Assembly (NCBI GenBank): GCA_964502225.1
Contig: CAZCUC010000002.1
Span: 1 to 64,000 of the forward strand
Direction of reading: 5' to 3'
Length of the DNA stretch: 64,000 nucleotides
DNA from: CAJAUT01 sp964502225
GTDB lineage: Bacteria; Patescibacteriota; Microgenomatia; UBA1400; UBA12108
The notes beneath the pieces were generated by a model. That model saw only the letters and a program-made list of their open reading frames with translations. It made no database searches and was not told the DNA's origin. Below, one piece after another: positions 15,499 through 22,655 of the stretch (the first letter of the stretch is position 1; each line of letters begins with the position of its first letter). The translations under genes were made by a program, and so were the position numbers.

Positions 15499-16529
15499 AT
15501 AACCTCCATAGTGCCACTATACATGCCCATAGAACAAGAGAAAGTATAGATACCCTTTTTGTCGGGAGTGAATGTAAAGACTTGATTGGTATTGGGTTTA
15601 ACAAAAGCATTGATACCAAAGGCGCGGAAAGTAAAAGCGGTAGCACAAGAGTAAACCTCGCCTGCATTTACTGTCAGTTTGACAGGGATACCATTTTTTA
15701 CAGCGAAATGTCTAGGCGAATAGCCACTATTCAAGATATTTATGGTAACTGGCTGGACGCCATCGACTAGGCTGGGAGTCGGGATGACCCTCTCTGTAGA
15801 TTGGTCGTAGGGAGGCAAAAGTTTGACTATCCTAGGACCTAGCCGCTCGAGAGAATAGTTGCTGTCCATAACCTGGAGGATTCCGTTGAATGAGTAGAGT
15901 GCCATGGCGATTAAGAGTACGGCGGCAGTACGGAGGAAGTAAATGCGCCAGACCTCACTGAGCTTGGCGGTCGCGATACCGATCAATACAAACATGGGGG
16001 CAGTCCCCAGGACAAAAGTCCCCATAATCAGTGCACCCTGGAGAGGAGAGCCAGAACTGATGGCAAGGATCTCCATGGCCTGTGTGACTCCGCAGGGGAT
16101 AAGAATAGTCAAGAATCCAAGGAGCCCGGGAGCGAACAATCGATCGGCTGTAGTATTATTCTTGATCAGTTTGCGCGCAAATTTGGGCGGGGTAAACGCC
16201 ATAAAGCGGAAAATTGGGTGCACTTCGAGTAGGTTCATGGCAGAGGCAAACATGAAGAGCGCGGCAAAACCTTGGAAGAAGAGTCGCATGCTGAGGGAGA
16301 GTGTGATAGCAGATCCAAGCCAGCCGAGGAAAAAACCGAGGATGGTGTGGGCGATGAGTTTGGTCACAAGGAATGCAGTGACTCCTGCCCAGTCGTCTGC
16401 GCCGAAGCCTGGCTCTACTTTAAGCTTTTTTTGATTGGCGATGGTAGAGGCGAGGATCCCTCCTTGCATGGCGGCGCAGGTTACACCACCACTGGTTAGA
16501 CCAGTCAATAAAATGAGCCATAGATTCAT
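15495..16529 (-). CDS. TauE/SafE-like membrane protein fused to a cupredoxin domain
   Basis: About 344 residues. Residues 1-210 form six helices of the sulfite-exporter/UreH-TM type (start TGLTSGGVTCAAMQGGIL; later LTILIPCGVTQAMEI with a conserved Pro-Cys). Residues 250-344 form a cupredoxin-like domain ending in YTFSCSMGMYSGTMEVI, where Cys and Met can be copper ligands, with another Cys in VYSCATAF. It follows copA by 48 bases and overlaps the next gene by four. Probably binds or moves copper outside the membrane. The start ATG at 16529 is preferred over an upstream TTG. Confidence 0.85.
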   Translation of the reverse strand: MNLWLILLTGLTSGGVTCAAMQGGILASTIANQKKLKVEPGFGADDWAGVTAFLVTKLIAHTILGFFLGWLGSAITLSLSMRLFFQGFAALFMFASAMNLLEVHPIFRFMAFTPPKFARKLIKNNTTADRLFAPGLLGFLTILIPCGVTQAMEILAISSGSPLQGALIMGTFVLGTAPMFVLIGIATAKLSEVWRIYFLRTAAVLLIAMALYSFNGILQVMDSNYSLERLGPRIVKLLPPYDQSTERVIPTPSLVDGVQPVTINILNSGYSPRHFAVKNGIPVKLTVNAGEVYSCATAFTFRAFGINAFVKPNTNQVFTFTPDKKGIYTFSCSMGMYSGTMEVI

Positions 16530-16545
16530 ATACAAGTGCTCCGAT

Positions 16546-16569
16546 GTTCCGGTGTTCCAGTTTTCCGGT
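16546..16569. repeat. Three tandem 8-base repeats
   Basis: GTTCCGGT, GTTCCAGT and TTTCCGGT lie head to tail in the 48-base gap between copA and the cupredoxin fusion gene. A further partial unit (CTCCGAT) precedes them. No function is apparent. Confidence 0.6.
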
Positions 16570-16577
16570 AGATATTT

Positions 16578-18866
16578 TTATAATTTAACATACTTTAAGC
16601 GTAAAGAATTGGTTACGACAGAGACTGAGGAAAAAGCCATGGCGGCGCCAGCGATCCCTGGGTTGAGCATGATCCCATAGAGAGGATAGAGGATACCTGC
16701 CGCAATCGGGATGCCAATAATATTGTAAGCAAAGGCCCAGAACAGGTTTTGCTTGATTACGCGGAAGGTGAGGCGGGATAATTTGATGGCTTGGGGTAGT
16801 CTCTCGAGATTGCCCCCTAGGAGCGTGAGTCCAGCGGACTCGATAGCCACGTCGGTACCAGTCCCCATGGCGATCCCCACATCGGCGGTCGCGAGAGCTG
16901 GGGCGTCGTTGACTCCGTCGCCTACCATGGCGACCTTGTATCCCTCGGCTTGCAATTTTTGCACTTCGTTAGCTTTGTCTCCCGGCATGACTTCGGCAAT
17001 AATTTTGTCAATTCCCACGGTTTTGCCAATATACTCGGCAGTCAAATGGTGGTCACCTGTCATCATAGCCACTTTGATCCCCAACTTGTGGAGATCTTTG
17101 ATGGCTTGGATGGATTCGTCTTTGAGCGTGTCGCTGATGCCTAGGTACATAATAATCTCTTTGGATGAGGCCAAGATGATCGGGGTCGCGCCGACTGCGG
17201 CAGAACTTTCGATAACACCTTTGTCAATTTTGAGGCCCAAGGATGAGATAAGTTTGAGATTGCCTGCGTAGTAGAGTTTTTTCCCGATTTTGCCTTGCAA
17301 ACCTTGGCCGGGAATCGACTTGAAGTCTGAGATTGATAAGAGTGTTAGTTTGTCTGATTTGGCTTTTGCGACGATCGCCTGAGCTAGCGGGTGCTCGGAG
17401 CTAGCTTCCAGTGAAGCGAGGTGGACGAGTGAGTCTTGTTCTGAGAGAGTACCTACTGTTTTGAGATTGGTAACGGTGGGCTCGCCTTTGGTCAGGGTAC
17501 CCGTCTTGTCTAGAACAATGTAGTCTACCGCGCGCAACTTTTCGAGACTTTCGGCATTTTTGACCAAGATACCCTTTTGGGCGGCCTTGCCCACACCTAC
17601 TATGATCGCGGTCGGGGTGGCTAGACCTAGGGCACAGGGACAGGCGATGACGAGGATGCCGACAAAACTGAGGAGTCCGAGGAGGGGGTTGCCTAGCGCT
17701 GTCCACAAAATGAAAACTAGCACGGATAAAACTATGACGATAGGCACAAAAACCGAGGAGATTTGGTCGGTCAGACGCTCGATCGGGGCGTGACTACCCT
17801 GTGCAGTCTCGACCATTTTGATGATCTGAGAAAGGATAGTCCCCTCACCCACAACAGTGGCGCGGAGATTGAACATGCCTTGTTTGTTGATAGTGCCACC
17901 GATCACTTTGTCGCCGACGACTTTATCTACTGGGAGAGGCTCGCCGGTCAACATGGATTCATCCACGCTACTGTCGCCACTGATGATTTCTCCGTCCACT
18001 GGGATTTTGACTCCTGGTTTGACGATGACTATGTCTCCGATAATCACTTCGCTGACGGGGATCTCTGTTTCTTGACCATTGCGCAGAACGAGTGCTGTCT
18101 TGGCTTGCAAACCCAAGAGTTTTTCGATAGCTTCGCCGGTTTTCATTTTGGAGCCGGCCTCTAAGTATTTACCGAGGGTGATAAACGCAATTACCACGAT
18201 GGTGACGTCGTAATAGACTTGCTCTACTGCGAGGTATGGTGCGAGTATCCCCTCAAAGGCAGAAACGATAAACGAATAAAGAAATGCGACCGAGGTACCG
18301 ATACCAATCAAGGTATCCATATTGGCAACTCTATACTGGACAAATCGAAACACAGACTTGATGTAGGGCAAACCTATGACAAATAACATATAGGTGGCCA
18401 TGATGGGGAGGAGATGGTGGAAAAAGGTTTTGACAGCATCAGGGTAGGGGAAGAATGATTCCCAAATCATCATCACGAGACTCACGGCGGCCAGCGGGAG
18501 AGAGATCTTGACCTGAGATTTTAGCTTGGCTAAATCCGCTAGTTTTTCGGCTTTTTTGGCAGGGTTTGTGCCTACGGGCCCCATGTCGTGGCCAGCATGG
18601 AGGGAATGATCCATTCTGGACATGTCGTAACCGGGGTGGCCCATAGGAGGATTGGGGTCGGTTGGTTTGATACTATAACCGAGGGGAGAGATTAGCGAGT
18701 TAAATTTAGAATCATCAATGTTTTTGGTTGTCGACAACTCTGCAACCTCGGTAGCATAGTTTACGTCGACCGATTTCACCCCATCTACTTTGGAGAGCTT
18801 TTTCTTGATAATACTGGCACAACTGGCGCAATGCATACCAACCACTTCGTATTTTTTGGTGATCAT
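16578..18866 (-). CDS. copA: Copper-translocating P-type ATPase CopA
   Basis: 762 residues. Exports Cu(I) at the cost of ATP. The N-terminal HMA domain has GMHCASC (CxxC at 13-16); a His/Met-rich linker (about 75-97) follows and could hold copper; then eight helices with the ACPCALGLATPTA ion site, the phosphorylated Asp in DKTGTLTKGEP, HP in SSEHPLA and GDGVNDAPALA. Its start overlaps the ArsR-YHS stop by four bases, so regulator and pump are coupled. It is the core gene of the copper operon running from 19306 to 14548. Confidence 0.96.
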   Translation of the reverse strand: MITKKYEVVGMHCASCASIIKKKLSKVDGVKSVDVNYATEVAELSTTKNIDDSKFNSLISPLGYSIKPTDPNPPMGHPGYDMSRMDHSLHAGHDMGPVGTNPAKKAEKLADLAKLKSQVKISLPLAAVSLVMMIWESFFPYPDAVKTFFHHLLPIMATYMLFVIGLPYIKSVFRFVQYRVANMDTLIGIGTSVAFLYSFIVSAFEGILAPYLAVEQVYYDVTIVVIAFITLGKYLEAGSKMKTGEAIEKLLGLQAKTALVLRNGQETEIPVSEVIIGDIVIVKPGVKIPVDGEIISGDSSVDESMLTGEPLPVDKVVGDKVIGGTINKQGMFNLRATVVGEGTILSQIIKMVETAQGSHAPIERLTDQISSVFVPIVIVLSVLVFILWTALGNPLLGLLSFVGILVIACPCALGLATPTAIIVGVGKAAQKGILVKNAESLEKLRAVDYIVLDKTGTLTKGEPTVTNLKTVGTLSEQDSLVHLASLEASSEHPLAQAIVAKAKSDKLTLLSISDFKSIPGQGLQGKIGKKLYYAGNLKLISSLGLKIDKGVIESSAAVGATPIILASSKEIIMYLGISDTLKDESIQAIKDLHKLGIKVAMMTGDHHLTAEYIGKTVGIDKIIAEVMPGDKANEVQKLQAEGYKVAMVGDGVNDAPALATADVGIAMGTGTDVAIESAGLTLLGGNLERLPQAIKLSRLTFRVIKQNLFWAFAYNIIGIPIAAGILYPLYGIMLNPGIAGAAMAFSSVSVVTNSLRLKYVKL

Positions 18867-19306
18867 ACAACTCCTTTGTGTAAAGAATTAAATTCTTTGA
18901 GACAACCTTTGCCGCAAAAGTAGTGGCGCACACCATCGTATTCGCAGGTATAGCTTGCAGAGCTAGGAGTTAACTGCATCTGGCAAACTGGGTCAACCAC
19001 AGTGGGCTCGGCTTCGCTCATGGGTCTTGTTTTGGTTAGACCGTCGATAAAGATAGATAGTGTGGCAAAACGATCCATTGCGAGTACGTAATACATTTCT
19101 TTGCCGATCTTTCTTGTCTTTACTAGACCGCACTGTTTGAGGAGTATGAGGTGCTGGGATACTGTTGCCTGGCGGAGCGCTGTCATCTGAACTATCTGAT
19201 TGACGGTGAGCTCGTGGCCATGCAAAAGACAGACAATTTCCAACCGTTTGGCGTGGCCGAGGACTTTGAGGTGGGCCGCGTTTTTTCTAAACATTGATGA
19301 CTGCAT
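18863..19306 (-). CDS. ArsR-family regulator fused to a YHS/TRASH-type metal domain
   Basis: 147 residues. The first 95 are an ArsR winged helix (ALRQATVSQHLILLKQCGLV). After a short linker, DPVCQMQL and RHYFCGKGCLKEF form a YHS-type four-cysteine module used in copper and other metal sensing. Fusion of the two would give a copper-responsive repressor, agreeing with copA directly downstream. A perfect TGATGACT inverted repeat spans its start region. The start at 19306 follows a TATGAT by eight bases; a later ATG at 19294 lies just outside the dyad. Confidence 0.9.
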   Translation of the reverse strand: MQSSMFRKNAAHLKVLGHAKRLEIVCLLHGHELTVNQIVQMTALRQATVSQHLILLKQCGLVKTRKIGKEMYYVLAMDRFATLSIFIDGLTKTRPMSEAEPTVVDPVCQMQLTPSSASYTCEYDGVRHYFCGKGCLKEFNSLHKGVV

Positions 19307-19318
19307 ATATAGTCATCA
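19295..19318. promoter_or_regulatory. Perfect inverted repeat, probable operator of the copper operon
   Basis: TGATGACT and AGTCATCA face each other across eight bases (GCATATAT on the plus strand). It covers the first start codon of the ArsR-YHS gene and abuts the -10-like TATGAT at 19315-19320. Size and position fit an ArsR-family operator giving autorepression. Confidence 0.75.
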
Positions 19319-19344
19319 TATTCTATTTTTTGAATATGTCAAAT

Positions 19345-19821
19345 TTAGGATAGGGTAGAGATATAGGCATCGAGAGCTTGAACAAAAAATCCACTGTCTG
19401 CGCCAAAGTCGAATGATTTAAGCTCCTCAGGTTTCACCCATTTATACTCAGTATGTTCGCTAGACAAGACTACCTCCCCCTCCTTCGCCAAGGCTTCGGA
19501 GGACATGCCTTCCCAATCTGTGCTGGCATAACAGGCACCAAAAACTGTATCTCCTTTAAAAAACCCTTCCCCCACCCCTATCCTGTTGGTAAAAAAGATG
19601 GGTCGGAGAGAATGAACGATCAAACCGGCTTCTTCCATAACCTCTCGCTTGATGGCATCGATGACGTCTTCTCCCTGCTCATATCCCCCACCGGGCAAGT
19701 CCCAGTTGCCACCACGCGAGTGATCGTCCTGTGCTCTTTTGAGTGCCAAAATTTTTCCGTCTTTGCCCACCATGATACATTTTTGGATTAAACGAACCTT
19801 GTTGAGGATTTTTGTTATCAT
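19345..19821 (-). CDS. Nudix hydrolase
   Basis: 158 residues with the complete Nudix box starting at GGGYEQGEDV and ending REVMEEAGL. The N-terminal strand KCIMVGKDGKILALKR and the following RGGNWDLPGGG are typical of the MutT-like group. Substrate unknown. TAAAAT ends six bases before the ATG, giving a leaderless start, and a 28-bp palindrome lies 24 bases upstream. Confidence 0.92.
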   Translation of the reverse strand: MITKILNKVRLIQKCIMVGKDGKILALKRAQDDHSRGGNWDLPGGGYEQGEDVIDAIKREVMEEAGLIVHSLRPIFFTNRIGVGEGFFKGDTVFGACYASTDWEGMSSEALAKEGEVVLSSEHTEYKWVKPEELKSFDFGADSGFFVQALDAYISTLS

Positions 19822-19845
19822 AAATACATTTTAGCACTGAAGACA

Positions 19846-19873
19846 TACTACGATAATTCGAATTATCGTAGTA
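19846..19873. repeat. 28-bp perfect palindrome, family A
   Basis: Each arm is TACTACGATAATTC, meeting without a spacer. It lies in the 69-base gap between the half-MFS stop and the Nudix start, just upstream of the Nudix promoter. A near-identical palindrome occurs inside miaA at 57800-57831; the two differ at one position in each arm, symmetrically (A-T against G-C), so both keep perfect pairing. Confidence 0.9.
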
Positions 19874-19890
19874 ATAACTCCCACCACTAT

Positions 19891-20442
19891 TTATAGTGCT
19901 CGACGAGGGAGTAAATAGGTAAATATGGCACAGGCTATAGCGACTACTCCCATAAAATAGAACATAGGGTTAAACCCGTACCAAGTAACTATAAAGCCTC
20001 CAATTAAGGTGGCCAATGAGGCGAGCAAATTGGAAATAGTTTTCCAGACAGCATAATCACGAATATGACTTGACCGGTCAAGATGTTCTGCCATGATGGC
20101 ATCAAACCCAGTACTACCAACTGCTTCGCCGAGTCCAATGATGATTTGCAGAAGAATAATAGTTGGTAGACTGTGAGCGTAGATAAAACCTATCCAAGCA
20201 ATCGCTCTAAATACAAAGCCGACTATTAGAAAGTACTCGTGCTCCTTGACGCGATCACCGTAGCGGATCAAGAAAAAATTGACTAGTGTGGTGGTGAGGA
20301 GCATGACGCTCCAGGTCCCACTGACGACCGCAATGCTCCCACCCAATCCTTCGATGAAAACTGCGTATAGTGGACCCAAAAGATTGCCAGCTAGAACAAA
20401 AATACTATTGACCGCGAGGAGGATTTTGAGAGATTTATTCAT
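19891..20442 (-). CDS. Half-size MFS transporter-like protein
   Basis: 183 residues with six membrane helices, about half the usual 12-helix major facilitator. The loop RYGDRVKEHEYF resembles the MFS signature between helices 2 and 3, and GLGEAVGSTGFDAIMAEHL the helix 5 region. It may work as a dimer or be a truncated remnant; no second half is found next to it, and the frame is intact at both ends. It follows the S51 peptidase pair by 12 bases. Confidence 0.78.
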   Translation of the reverse strand: MNKSLKILLAVNSIFVLAGNLLGPLYAVFIEGLGGSIAVVSGTWSVMLLTTTLVNFFLIRYGDRVKEHEYFLIVGFVFRAIAWIGFIYAHSLPTIILLQIIIGLGEAVGSTGFDAIMAEHLDRSSHIRDYAVWKTISNLLASLATLIGGFIVTWYGFNPMFYFMGVVAIACAIFTYLLPRRAL

Positions 20443-20454
20443 GATTGTAAAACT

Positions 20455-21111
20455 CTAAATATTCGAGGAATTAGAGTTATTATTTTTTACGTCGATTATT
20501 TTGAATGAGTCGTCTTTGACTTCAACGTATTGAGTATCGGTGAGCATAATATATGGATAGTTTTCGTTATAACTGTTTGGAATTTTATATTCAAAACAAT
20601 AATCTTTCTTTTTTACATCACCCCAATGAGGCATAACAACAAAATTGACTAGATTCAGCCCTTTCGTGCTCGCTAAATTGTACATATCAGCAGACTTACC
20701 AGGCCTATTAACAGATGATGTGTCGGGACCAGCAAGAATAGAGCCTGCACTAGTTCCTATATAAATTAATCCTTCCTCTACCTTTCTTTTAACAAACTCA
20801 ATGAAATTATTCTTTTGAGCTTCTTGCTGTAAGTAAAAAGGATTACCACCTTCAATGTACATAATGTCGTATTTATCCAAATCTAAAACTATTTGCTCGG
20901 CCGACTTGCCCGCAATATCGTACATGTCAAAAACAAAGCCTGATTCCTCCATTTTTGACTTGTTCAGTTTGTGCCAATCAAGATTTGAATGTACTTGATC
21001 ACGAATAGTCGTGTCGATAAATACGGCTTTCAGCTTAACCTCATCCCCAAGTGTTTCGGCGATCTTATCGGCAACGTGCTGTACCTGTGAAGTCAAAAAA
21101 AGTCTTTTCAT
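20455..21111 (-). CDS. Peptidase S51 paralogue
   Basis: 218 residues with the S51 elbow YIGTSAGSILAGPD and EGGNPFYLQQEAQKNNF. It overlaps the next S51 gene by four bases, so the two are co-translated. The C terminus (VKNNNSNSSNI) is low-complexity. Sequence similarity between the two is clear by eye in the elbow, in GLNLVNFVVMPHWG and in the C-terminal strand, so they look like tandem duplicates that have diverged. Confidence 0.87.
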   Translation of the reverse strand: MKRLFLTSQVQHVADKIAETLGDEVKLKAVFIDTTIRDQVHSNLDWHKLNKSKMEESGFVFDMYDIAGKSAEQIVLDLDKYDIMYIEGGNPFYLQQEAQKNNFIEFVKRKVEEGLIYIGTSAGSILAGPDTSSVNRPGKSADMYNLASTKGLNLVNFVVMPHWGDVKKKDYCFEYKIPNSYNENYPYIMLTDTQYVEVKDDSFKIIDVKNNNSNSSNI

Positions 21112-21752
21112 TTCTCTCTCCTGACATCGACAATTTTAAATTGGATGCCTACTACCTCAACATATTGGTCGTTGTTTAGAGTGATCAGTGGAGTCCTCTC
21201 TTTATACATCGGCTCAAGATTATTTGTGAGATATGATTTTTTGAAAATATCACTACCCCAATGTGGAAGTACACAGAAATTCACTAAGTTGTAGCCAGCA
21301 TACCCATTCAATTCAGGGGCAAGCCTGACATCGTCGATACCTAAAATTGGTTCTAAATCTGGCCCTGCGATAACTGACCCTGCACTACTACCGATGTAAG
21401 GTAGTCCATTTTCTACTTTTTCCTGGATGATTTTGATAAAGCCTGTTTTTTGAGATTCTTGGAGTAAGTAAAAGGTGTTTCCTCCTGACATAAAAATAAC
21501 GTCTATAGAGGCTAAAGCATCACTTAGCTGCTTTTCAGATTTACCACTGACTGAAAATTCAATAACATCAAATCCTGCACTCCTGAGTCCATTCATATCA
21601 TCTTCATACCATGAGAGATCTTGTCGCACCTTGTCTTCTGTGGCAGTTTTTATGCATAGTGTTTTAAGTGGAGAAGACTTTCCGATTTTCTTAAATATAT
21701 CCTGGGTGACTGTGCGATTTTCAATACTGCTGGCCAGGAAAAGATGCTTCAT
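21108..21752 (-). CDS. Peptidase S51 paralogue
   Basis: 214 residues, with the nucleophile elbow YIGSSAGSVIAGPD and FMSGGNTFYLLQESQK. First of a tandem pair; the family includes alpha-aspartyl dipeptidase (PepE). Its start overlaps the mscL stop by four bases. YNLVNFCVLPHWG carries the conserved His. Function beyond dipeptide cleavage cannot be judged. Confidence 0.88.
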   Translation of the reverse strand: MKHLFLASSIENRTVTQDIFKKIGKSSPLKTLCIKTATEDKVRQDLSWYEDDMNGLRSAGFDVIEFSVSGKSEKQLSDALASIDVIFMSGGNTFYLLQESQKTGFIKIIQEKVENGLPYIGSSAGSVIAGPDLEPILGIDDVRLAPELNGYAGYNLVNFCVLPHWGSDIFKKSYLTNNLEPMYKERTPLITLNNDQYVEVVGIQFKIVDVRREK

Positions 21753-22063
21753 TTATCCTTTTTTTCCTTGGGTTTGTCGATTTTATCCAAGCCTAAACCA
21801 TGAACACCAAAATAAACAACGGCGGCGATGACGGCAAAATCGATTAGGACCGAAACAAAGTGGCCCCACATGACTTGCTTGCCGGCGAGCCAAAAGGAAG
21901 CGTCGGCTAAATTGGCGGTAAAACCAAGCAGGATGCCAACAAGTGGATTGACGATGTCGGTCACGAGAGAGGAGACCACTTTGGAGATGGCGCCACCCAA
22001 GATAAACCCAACTGCCAACCCCATTACTCCCTGCTCGCGAATAAAGTTTAAGAAGCCTTTCAT
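21749..22063 (-). CDS. mscL: Large-conductance mechanosensitive channel MscL
   Basis: 104 residues, slightly shorter than the usual 120-150. The N-terminal FLNFIREQGVMGLAVGFILG with GGAISKVVSSLV forms the pore helix, FVSVLIDFAVIAAVVYFGV is the second helix, and a charged tail KPKEKKDK ends it. Opens as a safety valve under osmotic downshock. TAAGAT ends six bases before the ATG, so it is probably leaderless. First gene of a unit with the two S51 peptidases. Confidence 0.95.
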   Translation of the reverse strand: MKGFLNFIREQGVMGLAVGFILGGAISKVVSSLVTDIVNPLVGILLGFTANLADASFWLAGKQVMWGHFVSVLIDFAVIAAVVYFGVHGLGLDKIDKPKEKKDK

Positions 22064-22081
22064 GACATGATCTTAGCACTA

Positions 22082-22113
22082 TTGACACATAAAGGCTAAA
22101 TATGTGCTATACT
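22082..22113 (+). promoter_or_regulatory. Promoter with dyad, upstream of the RRM protein gene
   Basis: TGCTATACT at 22105-22113 is an extended -10, and TTGACA lies at 22082-22087, an unusually long 20 bases away. Between them sits the inverted repeat CACATA-N9-TATGTG (22086-22106), placed to act as an operator. The transcript would have a 5' leader of about 97 bases before the ATG, unlike most genes here. Confidence 0.6.
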
Positions 22114-22216
22114 ACGACCTAGTTATTTATGTGTACATGCTTTTCCCAACGATAGTGAATTTTTTCCTGTTTGTTTGAGTGATCAGTGATGGCACGCGTT
22201 TATGGAGGTGCCGCAC

Positions 22217-22582
22217 ATGGCAACCAAATTATTTGTCGGAAGTTTAGCCTGGGCTACAACTGACGATTCATTATCAGCTTTATTCTCCCAGGTAGGTACT
22301 GTCGTCAGTGCTCGCGTCATCACTGACCGTGCAACTGGTCGCTCCAAAGGCTTCGGCTTTGTGGAGATGAGTACAGAAGAAGAAGCCCAAAAGGCTGTCG
22401 CTGAGCTCAACGGCAAAGACCTAGATGGTCGCACAATCGTTGTCAACGAAGCACGCCCAATGGAACCTCGCGACAACAGTCGTGGTGGTGGATTTGGCGG
22501 AGGCCGCCCACAAGGTGGTTCTTCTTATGGTGGTGGCCGCGACAATCGTGGTGGCTCCTCATATGGCCGTTCCAGTTACTAA
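22217..22582 (+). CDS. RRM-type RNA-binding protein with Gly/Arg-rich tail
   Basis: About 121 residues. A single RNA-recognition motif with RNP2 (KLFVGSL) and RNP1 (KGFGFVEM) is followed by a tail of RGGG, GGR and SSYG repeats, as in cyanobacterial cold-shock Rbp proteins. Binds single-stranded RNA, perhaps as a chaperone. The start at 22217 has GGAGG eight bases upstream. It has a strong own promoter, a long leader and a strong terminator, which suggest a highly expressed single-gene unit. Confidence 0.94.
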   Translation: MATKLFVGSLAWATTDDSLSALFSQVGTVVSARVITDRATGRSKGFGFVEMSTEEEAQKAVAELNGKDLDGRTIVVNEARPMEPRDNSRGGGFGGGRPQGGSSYGGGRDNRGGSSYGRSSY

Positions 22583-22616
22583 TTTTAGATTTAAGTTATT
22601 AGATTTAAGATATAAG

Positions 22617-22644
22617 AAAAACCCCGTCGCAAGGCGGGGTTTTT
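22617..22644. terminator. Strong hairpin terminator (works both ways)
   Basis: AAAAACCCCGTC and GGCGGGGTTTTT pair around a GCAA tetraloop to give a 12-bp hairpin. The T run ends transcripts of the RRM gene, and the A run read from the other strand serves the convergent Nramp-like gene. It is the clearest intrinsic terminator in the window. Confidence 0.95.
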
Positions 22645-22655
22645 GCTGGGAGAAG

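Noticed and set aside
19891..20442. Half-MFS gene as a frameshifted full transporter
   Set aside because: No second-half MFS sequence is seen in other frames on either side, and both ends of the gene look intact.
20447..20474. AACTCTAA/TTAGAGTT inverted repeat at the end of an S51 gene as terminator
   Set aside because: Only 8 bp of AT-rich stem with a 12-base loop and no T run, too weak to call.
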